Shown here: one piece after another, positions 12,546-24,030 of the stretch
Layout: each line of letters starts with the position of its first letter
How positions within the stretch are numbered: position 1 is the stretch's first letter
NCBI RefSeq assembly: GCF_004379255.2
Contig: NC_056035.1
Coordinates: forward strand, 15,521,902-15,585,901
Length of the DNA: 64,000 nt
Origin: Salvia splendens
Taxonomy: Eukaryota; Streptophyta; Magnoliopsida; Lamiales; Lamiaceae
Reading direction: 5' to 3'
The notes under the pieces: model-generated
What the model was told of the DNA's origin: nothing
Seen by the model: only the letters and a program-made list of their open reading frames with translations
The model's database searches: none
Translations under genes and position numbers: made by a program

Positions 12546-14902
12546 ATGGAGGCGGGGAAAGATCAACAGGAGAAGCAATCCATGACGTTTGATGAGATGT
12601 CGGTGGACAAGAGTATCAGTTTCGTTACGGCATTACAGGTAATTCTGCGCTCGATGAAATTCTGGTTGTGAAATTTAGGGCTTAGAAGGATCATATGAAG
12701 CGTGTGTTCTGTTTGTATTTTTGTTTGATCAATCTGTTGTTACTGGTTGAAGTTTCTAAATAGATGGGTGATACTCCATCTTGTTATGTTGATTTTGTTT
12801 TTGTTTTAATTCACTTTAATTTGATTGATGATTTTGATCAAATCCAACCATCTTTTCTTCATTTTTTCTGTTTTCAGGTGTATTGATGCGCATATGATAT
12901 TTTGTATATCTGATTAAGACTGTATTACAAATGCCATATTTATTCGGAAGCATGAATTGTTATGGCCATATTACAGATCATTTCTAATTTTCTGAAATAA
13001 TTTTGCCAGTTATGCGTATATGTTAACAGCACTGATCTATTTTTAGAATGTTGAGGTTGTAATCTATGCACGTAATTCTCATACATCAACAATGCCTGTA
13101 TCAACTGAAATAATCTCATTCCCTCTCCCTAGGAACTGAAGAACCTCAGACCTCAACTCTATTCTGCAGCAGAGTATTGTGAAAAGTCATATCTTAACAG
13201 CGAGCAGAAGCAGATGTGAGATTTCTGCAACCCTTACTTATGTAACTCGTTTCTTAGAGATAATCCATGTTTGAGTTCATTGTGTGAGCTTTTATATTAA
13301 GGTGTGCTCAATTTGCTTTTGTTCTCTGCTGATTTGCAATAAAGATGGACTTCTGTGACTTTGATGATATGTGATGTTATTGATTTATGTTCGACAACGA
13401 TGACTTCTTGCATTGTGAACTCTTTGTCCCTTTGCATGTTGATTAAGTTAAGAGCCAAAAGAGATTATATACATCGCTTTACTTTGGCTGGAGACATACC
13501 TATTCGCTGATCACTGTCTTGTTCACAAGGTTTCTGGATAATCTGAAGGATTATGCTGTTAAAGCGCTAGTCAATGCAGTTGATCACCTTGGTACCGTTG
13601 CTTACAAGTTGAGTGATATCGTGGAGCAACAGACAATGGAGATCTCATCCATCGATCTGAAAGTTGCATGTGTGACCCAGGTAGGTTTCACTTTATCACC
13701 ACCCCACTGTAAATTCATATAACAATGAAACATTACTAAGACTGCAAAACTTCTTTCTTTCCAAGAAACTTCTTACTTGTCAAACTTATACGGATAATGA
13801 AGGCCTTAGGAAGCAGCAGTTATTAGCTATCATCCCAAAGCATCACAAGCATTATATGTTGCCAAGTAAGATAAAGGCTAGTCGAAATAGAAGTTGTGTT
13901 AATAAAGTCAAGCCCTTTTCGGGTCTCTCATATCATTCTTCTTTCACCAATCCAAGCTAGATTCCATCAAGAAGGTCCACTTCACCCCACACATGCAGGC
14001 AGATCCTACACAATCCAAACTAGTGAAAGGACGTCATTATCCTTCAGGTACCTGGTTTCTATGCATTGAAAAGTTGTTACATGTATGCAAATGCAATCCA
14101 ACAGTATAATCTCTGTATGTTAATTTTTTTGGTTCAGGTGCTTCGGCTGCAAGAACTCTTTCTTGGCATTTGGCATCTGCTACCAAATCGAACATGAAAG
14201 GCTCCTCATGTGGCATACTGAGGTTAGCCTCTCAAGTTAAATGAAAATTAGTCTAATGTTTGAATCAAGTTGCTTGAGTACAATAAAAGTGTTATTTCTT
14301 GCCTTTTCAGCACTGATGAAGCAAAGGTGAATGTAAAAAGCTCTCCTGCACTCAACTCGTTAGGTATGTAAAGACGGGTTTAATTTGAGATACAAGAAGT
14401 AGATGAAGGATAATGACATTGCACTTACCTTTGTGTAATTCACTGTTTTTCATTAGATGGTCAGAGGAGTAAGCGAATGAGATCTGCTCCAGCCACAAGA
14501 GCAGCTATGCAAACTCTGGGCATTACAAGACGAGTAATTTCTAACTTCTCTATGATTCTGACTGTTCCACCAATTCAACCTGATGAACAAGTCAAACTGT
14601 TTTATTGATTACTTAAAATACTAGTAGTAATTACAATGTTGCTGATGGTCTAAAGAATTGCATTATGTACTGGTGTTATTGTATTACTATCTCCCCAATC
14701 TTCCACCGTAACGCACTTGATTAAAAGGCCTTTCATTTTGCAGGAATATTCAGAGGGCTCAAAACCTCTAACTCAACACAGATCATTTGATAATCCAATT
14801 CATTCTCAGAAAGAGGTCGTTCACCCCCCTGTTCGTAGTAAGAGCGTGATTACAGCGTTCTTCGCCAAGCAAAAAACACCAAACCTGTGGACAAAGGGAT
14901 GA
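12546..14902 (+). CDS. ABIL1: Abl interactor-like protein 1 (SCAR/WAVE complex subunit)
   Basis: Nine exons were assembled by hand: 12546-12638, 13133-13215, 13530-13680, 13766-13865, 13961-14047, 14138-14222, 14311-14363, 14457-14533 and 14744-14902. All introns are GT-AG and the frame stays open, giving 295 residues, close to Arabidopsis ABIL1. Family landmarks are ELKNLRPQLYSAAEYCEKSY, NLKDYAVKALVNAVDHLGT, HHKHYMLPNS, KVHFTPH, the TLSWHLAS segment and the C-terminal SVITAFFAKQKTP. ABI-family proteins bind SCAR/WAVE and help activate Arp2/3-driven actin polymerisation. The N-terminal half is helical and binds the complex; the C-terminal half is low-complexity, rich in Ser and basic residues. 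I see no lesion. Confidence 0.93.
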
Positions 14903-16077
14903 ATATGTCGTGAACAGGTTACATGGGAATATAGGAACTTTCAGATGCACCAATTACGTGTGCCTTGCTGAAAAAAACAAATGCCCAACTGTCTATATTC
15001 ATTTGATGTAGGCTGCTGCTTTTACTGTGGATGAATAAACCAAAGAAAGAGAATTTTCTTGTGCTGAATATTTGATATCCGACCCCCTGTAAATTGGCTT
15101 GTAAAAGTTCTTGAAATCAGAAAATATATATTTTCACTTGTATATCTTTCTGAATTTTTAATTGTAATTTATCTTTTTGAATTCGCACTAAGTTTTTTAT
15201 TCAATTCATTTATAAAGTTAAATAATTTTTTAAAATTCTTGCAGAGTCAAAATGTGTCTTTAAATGGCGCCGCACATATGTATAATGATATTTCTCAAAC
15301 ACAACATAATTTATAAGTTAAAATAAATCACAAATTTGCTCCTAATTTCTTTCTAACAAATATGTGTACGATAAATTTATTCAAATAAATAAATTAAAGT
15401 AGTAGTATAATTTATAATTTCACTCTTTCACCAACAATTATTTTTTATATGAATAACCTCACTTTTTATTTATATCTGAAGTTTATTTATGATAATTTAT
15501 TCTTATTGAAAATTTAAAATATCTAGTATAGATATACATATTTTAGGTTTGTGACCACAACCAATGTAATGTTTTGGATTAGTTGCCAAATTTTATTAAA
15601 TTTGTTATTATTTTGTTGCATATTAAATTGTTGTTACATACGTATTCATTTCTATTTTGTGTGGGCTAGATATTGTTGATTAATTATTAATTTATAAAAT
15701 AATTATTATTACTATTTATTATTATATGATTCATAATTTAATTCATTGTATTATAGTAATTTAATATATTAGTAATTATTATTTTGATATTAACAATTAT
15801 AAATAATATATTTATTAACTGAATTAAGTTGTACTATGATTATAATTTTAAATAATTTTTAATAAATTATAATTAATGAATTAATAATAATAACAATAAT
15901 AATGATATTATATATATTCCATTAATATTTTAATATGTAAGAATCTTAAAACTAAAAAAAATACAAAAGTTAGGATTTCCTGGGTGCTATAAATTTTGTA
16001 ACTCCAACTATCTTAATTTGAACGAGTTATTCTAGGAATTCAATAGATTTCAAGCTGCGCAACATTCACATTACTGA
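14903..16077. other. AT-rich intergenic region
   Basis: Very AT-rich DNA between ABIL1 and FCF1. Apart from the ABIL1 3' UTR (to about 15150) nothing is recognised. Confidence 0.4.
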
Positions 16078-16142
16078 GGCCCAAACCTGCAATTATTCCC
16101 AAGAAAACTTACTCAGCCCACGCAAGAGGGTCAAATAGCCCA
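16078..16142 (+). promoter_or_regulatory. Three site II-type motifs upstream of FCF1
   Basis: Reverse-complement copies of TGGGCC/TGGGCT occur at 16078-16083, 16115-16120 and 16137-16142, about 130-195 bases upstream of the FCF1 start. Site II elements are known in promoters of plant ribosomal and ribosome-biogenesis genes, where TCP factors bind. The regulatory role here is inferred. Confidence 0.5.
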
Positions 16143-16271
16143 GTACACTCCAAATATAAATTTAAAAGATTCAATTTTTAGGGGTTTAGGATTTTGCGTT
16201 TTGCACAATAAGCATCGATACCACAACAGATTTCTCTTCGACGCCTCCGGTCCGAACTACAACTTCTGCAG

Positions 16272-18034
16272 ATGGGGAAAGCCAAGAAAACTCCTAAATT
16301 TGCTGTCATGAAGAAAATCGTCACCCACAAAGCAATTAAACAGTAAATTCATTCACATACAAAGCTATATTTTCGTGAATTCATCATGCTCTTTGTTAGT
16401 TCGATTTTATATTGTAGGTACAAGGAGGATGTTTTAAACCCTAACAGGAAAGACTTGACCAAGGAGAAACTCCCCCGCAATGTGTGAGTTTCATCTTTCC
16501 GAGCCTAGAATTCATATTGGAACTATACTTTACTATTATGCTGAGTTCGGTTTAGTTCTTGGTACTGAATTTTATTTCGAATTGTTCTTTGATGCAGACC
16601 GCAAGTTTCATCAGCGCTTTACTTCAAGCACAATACTGCTTTAGGGCCTCCATACCGAATATTGGTGGATACTAACTTCATCAATTTCTCCATCCAAAAT
16701 AAAGTGAGAGCTGCCAGATTCTAGTTTTCTTGCTTCACTTTTATTTTCCCTTGCACAATGTCAAATTACAGTTCGGCCATTTTTGAGGTTTGAAATCCGC
16801 TTTTGTATGCCTGGTTTGGGAATGAGAAGTCACCAGTAAAAAAACAAAAATCTACCTTAATCATTCTTAGATTAAATAGTGGTAGTAATTTTTTATGTAT
16901 AGATAAAATACAGGTTCCTATTGTTTACTGTCTTATTGATTGTTTATATATGTTGCAGTTGGATTTGGAGAAAGCAATGATGGACTGCTTGTATGCAAAA
17001 TGTAGGTTATGCTACCATTGTTAACACGGTCTATTAGTACACTTGTCATCTCCATGTTTCTGTTATTCACTGGTCTCATCTTCCTCTCTGTAGGCACTCC
17101 GTGCATTACAGACTGTGTTATGGCTGAGCTTGAGAAGTTGGGTCAGAAATATCGAGTTGCTTTGAGGCATGTTTCTGACTTCTGTTCAATGTTTTAAGTC
17201 CATGCTCCTATTATACTGTTGTTGAGAGTACTAGAATGCTTGTGAGCAATGCTGGTAGCTTAAAAATAGCCTACATCTATTAAGTGTAATGATGAATGAA
17301 TCATGTATGCTGAAAAGCCCTTGTTTGTTATACTAACTAGGTTCAGTATGCTTCTTCTGCTTTTCTTTCTTGTATCAACAGAATTGCAAAGGATCCTCGA
17401 TTTGAAAGGCTTCCCTGCATTCACAAAGGAACTTATGCTGATGATTGTCTTGTTGACAGGGTTACTCAGGTATAAAACAATAATCATCCGATATTTAGAC
17501 TTTAAGGCCTTTTTATTCCAGCCTTTCTAAAGCATTGAAAAAAATTGCGAAATGGTTAAAACTTAAAATGGCCTGTTCTGAATTTTTAAAAAAATCACAC
17601 CAACCCAATTTTGCCTTTTCAAATCATATTTGATGTGATTGCATGAGGTAAGAGCAAGCATATTAATCTGTTGCCATCATGGCCTATGAAACAGCACAAG
17701 TGCTACATCGTTGCAACCTGTGACAGGGACCTGAAGAGGAGAATCCGTAAGGTACCATTAATTTGTAGTACTAAGAGTTCTATCTAGTTTCCTAGTTATT
17801 ACACTGATTCGTCTTGTTTTAGCAATTTGGTGATGAAATTGATAAATTTTTCAGATCCCTGGTGTGCCAATTATGTACATTACAAAGCACCAGTATTCCA
17901 TTGAACGGCTACCTGAGGCTACCATTGGTGGAGGTAGGATAAATCAACTGTTATCAACATGTTTTCTCTACTCACCTCTGAAGCTTCTCATCTCTTGATT
18001 CTTTTCTCTGTTTTGCCCAGCTCCAAGAGTTTGA
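16272..18034 (+). CDS. FCF1: rRNA-processing protein FCF1/UTP24, PIN-domain nuclease
   Basis: Nine exons: 16272-16342, 16418-16483, 16598-16703, 16959-17001, 17094-17166, 17382-17469, 17695-17751, 17855-17933 and 18021-18034. They give 198 residues, matching the roughly 196 of Arabidopsis FCF1. The N-terminus is basic ([11 protein letters not shown]). The PIN domain carries acidic positions in [33 protein letters not shown] and [11 protein letters not shown], and the protein ends with EATIGGAPRV. In yeast and human, UTP24/FCF1 acts in the SSU processome and cuts pre-rRNA at A1 and A2. Intron 5 (17167-17381) begins with GC (AG|GCATGT) and ends in AG; the other seven are GT-AG. The split Arg codon is restored only with this GC donor. 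A decayed copy of the 3' end lies at 23648. Confidence 0.93.
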
Positions 18035-18451
18035 AACTAGGGTCTTTGGAAGTTGAAAGTCTGCGTTCGCTGGACAACCACCAAAGAAACCTTCCATCTT
18101 GAGACTGCACTATTTTAGACAACATTGCAACTGGCTTTGCTGCTGACTATACAGATAGCATTGCAACAAGGAGGGGTGTTTGAAACCTAGTAAAAGGTGC
18201 CTGTTTTGAAACATTAGTTCAATATGGCTGTTGTAATGTAGACGTGTAGTTGATGCTTGGTGCAAAATCCTGTTACTTGCATTACTCCCAACACTGTTCT
18301 AGTGTTTCACTAATATGGCGAACATAGGTGAAGCACCAAATATTTAAACTTCTAAATAGGTGCAAGAGTTTTACGCAAATTATAAATATCTCAAACAGTT
18401 AGATTCAACCTCTTTCTTTTTAAATAATTGAACGTAGATAATTTAACATTA
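18035..18451. other. FCF1 3' UTR and flank
   Basis: The stretch from 18035 to about 18310 is matched by the duplicate at about 23740-24030, so it is probably the transcribed 3' end of FCF1. The rest is plain AT-rich DNA up to the PIF-like element. Confidence 0.5.
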
Positions 18452-20366
18452 GTGAGGCCATCCACAACGCTGTCATTATACCGTCTCTTAAATTACTATT
18501 CGCGGGCTCCACTGTACTTTTTTACTCCGTCCCTTAACTAAGGGACGGAACCTGCAACCCTCCGTCTCTTAACCGTCCCTTAAATTATTATTCATTCAAT
18601 TTCATTTTTTATTTTTATTTTTATTTTCAACCAAATTCAATTAAAAAAATACACTTCATTAAAAATAAAATAAAATTACGACATAAAAAAAATACAACTT
18701 AAAATTAAAAAATTAAAAAAAAGACATAATTAAAATCCTAAAAAAATAAAAATGACATAATTTAAAATACAATTTTATAGAAAATTAAAAAAAACTACTC
18801 CGCCGGCGAATCATCCCCCGGAGGAGGCGGTTGAGGTGCACCGAAGCCTTGAGGAGACGGAATGCCAAGTTGTGCTGTCATAAACGTACTCCGTTAAGCC
18901 AGGCTTAGTATTGGGTGGGCGTAAAGCGAGAAGTGTCCGCTATTGTGGCGGTCATGTACATGGACATAAGGGAGTTCGAGGGTCCCCCCGAGCCCGCCTG
19001 GCTTGATTCGGCTCGGCCCCTCCTCCCTCTAGCCGCCTTCGCCGCATTTCTCCCTTGCGGTCGACGGCGCCCACGGGAGGACCCCCCGGCATCGTCTGCC
19101 GGGGTCTCCTCCTCCTGTGAGGCAAACTCTTGTGGCCCGCTGCCCGAACCGCCCTCACCAGACGAGTATTGGCCACTCACCGTGTGCTTCGTGCGCTTCG
19201 AGGTCGAGCCCGAGCTGGACCGCACACCGCCTGCCCACCTTTCCTCGTCCCTGACGACCTCCCAACCATCGGCATATTTGAATTATTTGTCGGTGTCTTC
19301 GAAGTAGACCCGCAAAGTCGACCTCAGAATGTCGGCTCCCGTGGCTCCGCTTTGGTACTGAGCCGCTTCATGCTTGTAGATGGCGCAGAGTCGTTTGACC
19401 TCTCTATCGACTCGGTCAAAGTGAGCGCGGAGCATCTTATATGTGCGGCGGCGAGTCTTTTTCGGCTTAATCTCGTGGTAGACCCTTGTGACCTTTTCCC
19501 AGAAGCACTTCCGGGGTTGTTGATTCCCGACGATGGGATCGTACGAGACGCTGATCCAGGCGTTGTACACCTCCAGCGTTTCTTTAGGGCCGTACGGATG
19601 CCGGCCGAGCTCCTCCGCCTCCGCCCTGGAACTTCCCCCGTCTCGGCCTTCTTCCGGAGTGGGTTGAACCGGATAATCCTCCCGAATCTGGGAGAGTCCC
19701 TGCGAATACCGCGGGGCGGAGGGACGAGTGTATGCATCCACTTCAAAATTGGGTGGTTGGTACCCCCCCGGCGTCGACGAACCCTGGGTGCCCGGCGTCG
19801 ACGAACCGGAACCACCCAATGTGTTGTACATGTTCCCCCAGTCGCCGAACACGTTGAGATCCCACAAGCCGGAGCCGCCACCGCCGGAGTTTCCGTCGCC
19901 GGACATTTTGTGATGAGATGTTAGATGAAAATTGGAGAGGAAATGAAGATGATTTGGGAAGAATAGATGTGTAGTTGTGTGTGAAATGATGATGAATTAT
20001 GAGTATTTATAGAGTAAAAAAATAAAAAATAAAAAAAAGGAAAAACGGCTATTAACGGTAATATTACTGTTTTTCACATTTTTTATATTTTTTATTTAAT
20101 CTGAATTTTAAAAAAATAAATTATTGCGTCAGCGTGACGATGCCCACTCGCGGGACGGCGAGTGGGCGTCACGCATGGCCTGGGAGCGCGCCACGTCACC
20201 TCGGCGCGTGGCGAGCCATCCCGCGTTTCGTCACGGCGGAACGGGACTGGTGACGGGCTGGGGGCGAGCTGGTGACGGGACGAGACGCTGCAACGCGTCC
20301 CGCCCCGGTTCCGTCACGCAGGAACGGAATACGGGTCACCCGCGTAACGCGTTGCGAGTGACCTGA
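18452..20366 (-). mobile_element. PIF/Harbinger-like ORF1-only element, copy 1
   Basis: The left end gaggccatccacaacgc and the inverted right end gcgttgcgagtgacctg form an imperfect terminal inverted repeat. The interior holds one gene on the minus strand related to PIF/Pong ORF1, and nothing that resembles the DDE transposase ORF2. Next to the right end lies a GC-rich block (about 20120-20365) with a hairpin, gcccactcgc...gcgagtgggc. A TATA-like ctataaata (minus strand, about 20002-20010) precedes the gene. Target duplication is not clear. Copies 2 and 3 (35367 and 62899) share the whole design. Confidence 0.7.
18795..19906 (-). pseudogene. PIF-type ORF1 (Myb/SANT-like, NAM-associated C-terminus), copy 1
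   Basis: Reading starts at ATG 19906 and runs 207 residues to a TAA at 19283-19285. The same frame then continues through a basic, Ser/Gly-rich tail to a second TAA at 18905-18907. A 1-base slip near 18880 precedes the old end at 18795. The Myb/trihelix-like segment includes SYDPIVGNQQPRKCFWEKV, the helix LRAHFDRVDREVKRL and FKYADGWEVVRDEERW. Such proteins are often misannotated as glutathione S-transferase T3-like; they derive from the DNA-binding ORF1 of PIF/Harbinger transposons. At both stop positions copy 2 has CAA, so both stops look like C-to-T changes. Confidence 0.75.
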
Positions 20367-21252
20367 ATCTACCACCGAAATCTATTTATAAAAAAATCAG
20401 AAATAAAATTATTTTTCCAGAATACTACCCAAATCTATTAGTACTACTCCAATTAGAATTCCAAATTTAACAGCCCCAAATTTAGTAACCCAGAAAACTG
20501 TCACAGTCAAACCCTTTTCTCCGAAACAGCCACAGAACTCCGGTACCAATATCTCTCCTGTTTTTCATGCAAACAAATCACTTCTATTGAATATTTGAAT
20601 TCATTAGTTCATCTCCATCCATTTATATCAAACTCAAATCTAAACTCATTTTTCAATAAATATCGCGACAAATAGTATTTTTACACCAAACTCAAACCCA
20701 AAAGAATATTCCATATTCAACTACTTTTCAATCTTATCTAAATTACACGATAACTCCACAACACATATCAATAATTTATTTGAGTTACTTATAGGAGTAT
20801 TAAATCATGTTATATATAATCACATATTATTAAAAAATACACATTAACCCACAACCTTATCAATAATTTATTTGATGTATTTACTTATAGCATTAAATCG
20901 TGTTATATTAACAAAATAATTAATACTACTAATAATTTATCTAAGACTTATAGTAAAATGAATTTCAAATAACTAAAAATATGTGCCAACTTCAAAAATA
21001 TATATGTGCCCACTGCCCACATTATTAGTTAAATACGTATTAAAAAATTTAAATTACGCCAATCTCCAAAATAAATATGCGCCCATCTCCAGTCAAATTA
21101 ATTCATTAGGCTTTAATTTATTTACTAAAATTTACTCCCTCCGTTTTCTCAAAGTTGAGGCAAAAATTTTCGGTGCAGAATTTAAGAAAGTGTGTTAAAT
21201 AAATAGATAAAAATAGAGAGAATAAAGTAAAAAATAAATAAAACAGAGAATA
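20367..21252. other. AT-rich spacer with a short direct repeat
   Basis: Two diverged copies, about 93 bases apart, start with atcaataatttatttga at about 20769 and 20862. A lone Stowaway-like end (ctccctccgttttctcaaag) at about 21135 is cut off by the PIF-like fragment at 21253. No gene is recognised. Confidence 0.4.
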
Positions 21253-21480
21253 AGAGCATCCACAATGGCGCCCGTCCCGGCGGACGTCCGGTTGGCGTGC
21301 CGGAGTTCCGCGCGGGACGTCCGCCATTATGCAGCGGTGACGCGGATACGGACGTCCGCTGTGGACACCGGAGTTCCGCGGCGTTCCCGGGACGTCAGCC
21401 ATTACGTTGACTCCACGACGTCCGCGCGGACGTCCCGATTATTATTTTTTTTTTTTTTTGAAAATTCTATAAATACCGCT
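21253..21480 (+). mobile_element. Truncated 5' end of a PIF/Harbinger-like element
   Basis: It starts gagcatccacaatggcg, a terminal sequence like that of the three ORF1 elements. It continues with about 190 bases of GC- and CpG-rich DNA, a T15 run and a TATA-like tctataaatacc. This is the same order as the 5' ends of the ORF1 elements: terminal repeat, GC-rich block, AT-rich run, TATA. No ORF1 and no right end follow, so only the promoter-bearing end is left. Confidence 0.5.
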
Positions 21481-21743
21481 GTTTTTAGGAGCTTGTATTA
21501 TTCATGTATTGTAGCTAGTGTATTCTTTGAAGAAGTATTATTCACGTAATGTAGCCTGACTTGCAAAATTAGAGTGTATAAATGATTTTAGGAGCTACTG
21601 AAGCAGCACTATTCGTGTAATGTAGCTTGAATTCGCAGATTAGGATTGTATTCACAATGTTTATGAATTGCTAAAACCAAGCTGCTGCTTAAGCTTTCAG
21701 TAGATGTAGATTATAGTATAAGTTTCAATCTCAGAGCAGGAGG

Positions 21744-23479
21744 ATGAAGGGCACTGCTGATGGAAAAACTGTAGGCCCATCAGACTGTTGGGAAATAGTT
21801 CACATTCCTGAGAAGCCTCCGATTCGTCCAGACCACCAGCCTACGGGTATATTTTTTTGTGTTTCTTTATTTTTGGTTGGAATATTTGCCATGATTATAT
21901 CGTTTTCTTTGTTCACTTGGTCTTTATTTCTTGTTCTGTATATGCAGTGGATGTCCTTGCTTCTGCAATCGATGCTATGCATGCGAATACTGTAGTCAGG
22001 TGTGCTGCTTTGGTTCATACACTAATCATTTTAACCTTATATCGATATGTTGTTTATTTGGATTTCAAATTTTTGTTGCAGAAAACTAAATCATATAGCT
22101 CCCCTGGAAGGCCTCCACCATGTGCTACTATTTTGATGTTTGGTCTAAGAGAGCACATTTATCCTGACAGGAGAGAGTCAGTTATTTGTGGTTTTATGCA
22201 TGGATCCTGAAAGCAATGCTGAGTGTAACTATATGAATACGTACCAGTTGAGTACTTTCACTACAAAAGTGGGTCATCGTTTTATTATCTTAATCGATGC
22301 CAGTTCCTGTTTGAACAATTCCATGTATCTGAAACCATAATACAACCTGCAATGCATGCTGATGCAGTTGGATTACATTGCACTCTGCTGTCCTTTGTTA
22401 ACATTTGCAATCATTGAAAGAAATATTTCGTTAAATCAACTTTCTGAAAATGCTATGGTATCTTGACTACTCGTGTTTCTTATCTAGCTCATTTGGTTGT
22501 AAGCATATGTTTCTGGTTACATAAAACTTTTTGCCAACCCTGATTTGTTTAGTTATGCAAATATGCTGCAACAACAAAAGAAGAATGGAAAGAACAATGC
22601 AAGTTGTGGCCAACTTCCTTCCATCCACCTACTTCGTAAGTTATTAAAGATATCAACTAATAGTGTTTTAACATGAGGCTGAAGTTCTAAGTTTTTTCAT
22701 GTAACAGCAATATCGATGGCATAACTGGATTTTCGGAGTCAGATTCATTATCTGTTCTCAAATTTATGAAACATGCAGTTCACATTGCGAAATCCGGTGC
22801 TTTGGTATGTTCTAATCTGTGATCGTATGGTTTTTCTAGTATATCTTGTTATGATGTTATCTGTAAAAAAATCATTTTCTTAGCTCGTATGGTCAATGAT
22901 GGAAGTCCTTTCTAGCTCTTATGTTAATCAAATCTGCAAGTGTGAACTTTATCATACTTGGAGCCAATTTGCAATGTAATATGCCACTGTTATAGTGGAT
23001 CCTTTATCAGGAGAAACTATTGCTAGCTCGTGTGATGAGGTCTTATATCCTGGTGCTAAAGGTAGTAGCAAGGAGCCATGCTGTTCCAAAAATCACGAAA
23101 CAACTACACAGGGTGGGTCTAATGAAATGGGAAATGATTTACTATCCAATGAAGCAACGCAATCATATATGGAAGTCTCTTGTTTAAATCCTTGGGGATG
23201 GCTCGAGCACCAATTGCATTCGAATTTGGGTTCTAGGCATCCTTTACGACAACGCAGCTTTAACTCTTCTTTCTTTGATCACTTTAGTTTTACTGACCAG
23301 TCTGTAACCTCAGGTGCTCAATGGCGATCGTGTATCAGAGAATCAGACGAGTGTTCTATGCTTTCCCAAACCCAAACAATGGTGCTTTGGGAAGCGTCCA
23401 CAGATTGCAAGGAGAGAGAAGCTTGAATCATCACTATGCTGTTTTTAGAGTCATGTTGCCTAGAGAGATCCTTGATTGA
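21744..23479 (+). pseudogene. TAD3: TAD3-like tRNA adenosine deaminase subunit, pseudogene
   Basis: Gene-like exons can be read: 21744-21846 (with WEIVHIPEKPPIRPDHQPT), 21948-21999 (SAIDAMHANTVVR), about 22082-22200 (KLNHIAPLEGLHHV), about 22553-22640 (KYAATTKEEWKEQCKLWP), about 22709-22805 (NIDGITGFSESDSLSVLKF) and 22990-23479. They follow the plant TAD3 family, whose product pairs with TAD2 to deaminate A34 of tRNAs to inosine. This copy is broken. Exon 3 has stops and frameshifts. After HPLR the zinc-ligand His region is shifted by one base. The PCxxC segment is missing, so the text jumps to MAIVYQRIRRVFYAFPNPN and NHHYAVFRV at the C-terminus. Splice junctions are approximate. Confidence 0.82.
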
Positions 23480-23647
23480 TGCAAGATTTGCCTTGTATTA
23501 GTTACATACATTATATGTTGAGATAATTTAATTAACTAAGCATTTATCCTTTGATTTCATGATCAAGAAGATATCTCTTCTTGGATCCTTAAAAGTAACT
23601 GTGATGATTTTTGATAAAAAAAAGTTATAATTTTTTCTCATTGAACT

Positions 23648-24030
23648 GCTACCATTGGTGGAGGTAGGATAAATCGATTGCTATTAACATGCTTTCTCTA
23701 CTCATCTCTTGATGCTCTTCTCTGGTTTGCTCAGCTCCAAGAGTTTGAAACTAGGGTCTTCGGAAGATGAAAGTCTGCGCTTGCTCGCTGGACAACCACC
23801 CTGGAAACCTTCCATCTTGAGACAGCATTGCAATTGGCTTTGCTGCTGACTACACAGACCCAAAACAAGGAGGGTGTCTGAAACTTTTAGTAAAAGGAGC
23901 ATGTTCTGAATCATTATTTCATTAAGGCTGTGTAATGTCTAGTTGATATTTGGTGCAATCTTTAACATAAATATGTTAACCATATGATATCTTGTTACTT
24001 GCATTACTCCCAACATTGTTCTAGCGGTGG
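23648..24030 (+). pseudogene. Partial duplicate of the FCF1 3' end
   Basis: It matches 17917-18310 with many small differences: the end of FCF1 exon 8 (gctaccattggtggag), the last intron, exon 9 (ctccaagagtttgaaac) and the 3' UTR through ttacttgcattactcccaac. No earlier exons precede it. It is therefore a truncated duplicate of FCF1, about 5.7 kb downstream of the source in the same orientation. Confidence 0.85.

Noticed and set aside
18915..19924. Plus-strand frames over the ORF1 region (also 35954-36547 and 63277-63878)
   Set aside because: They are mirror frames of the GC-rich ORF1 gene, which reads on the minus strand with family similarity.
20124..20366. Arg-rich frames in GC-rich DNA (also 37149-37426)
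   Set aside because: They lie in the 5' GC-rich block of the PIF-like elements, upstream of ORF1; composition explains the open frame.
22995..23426. 143-codon frame as a separate gene
   Set aside because: It is an exon-like part of the TAD3 pseudogene; after HPLR it runs out of the ancestral frame.
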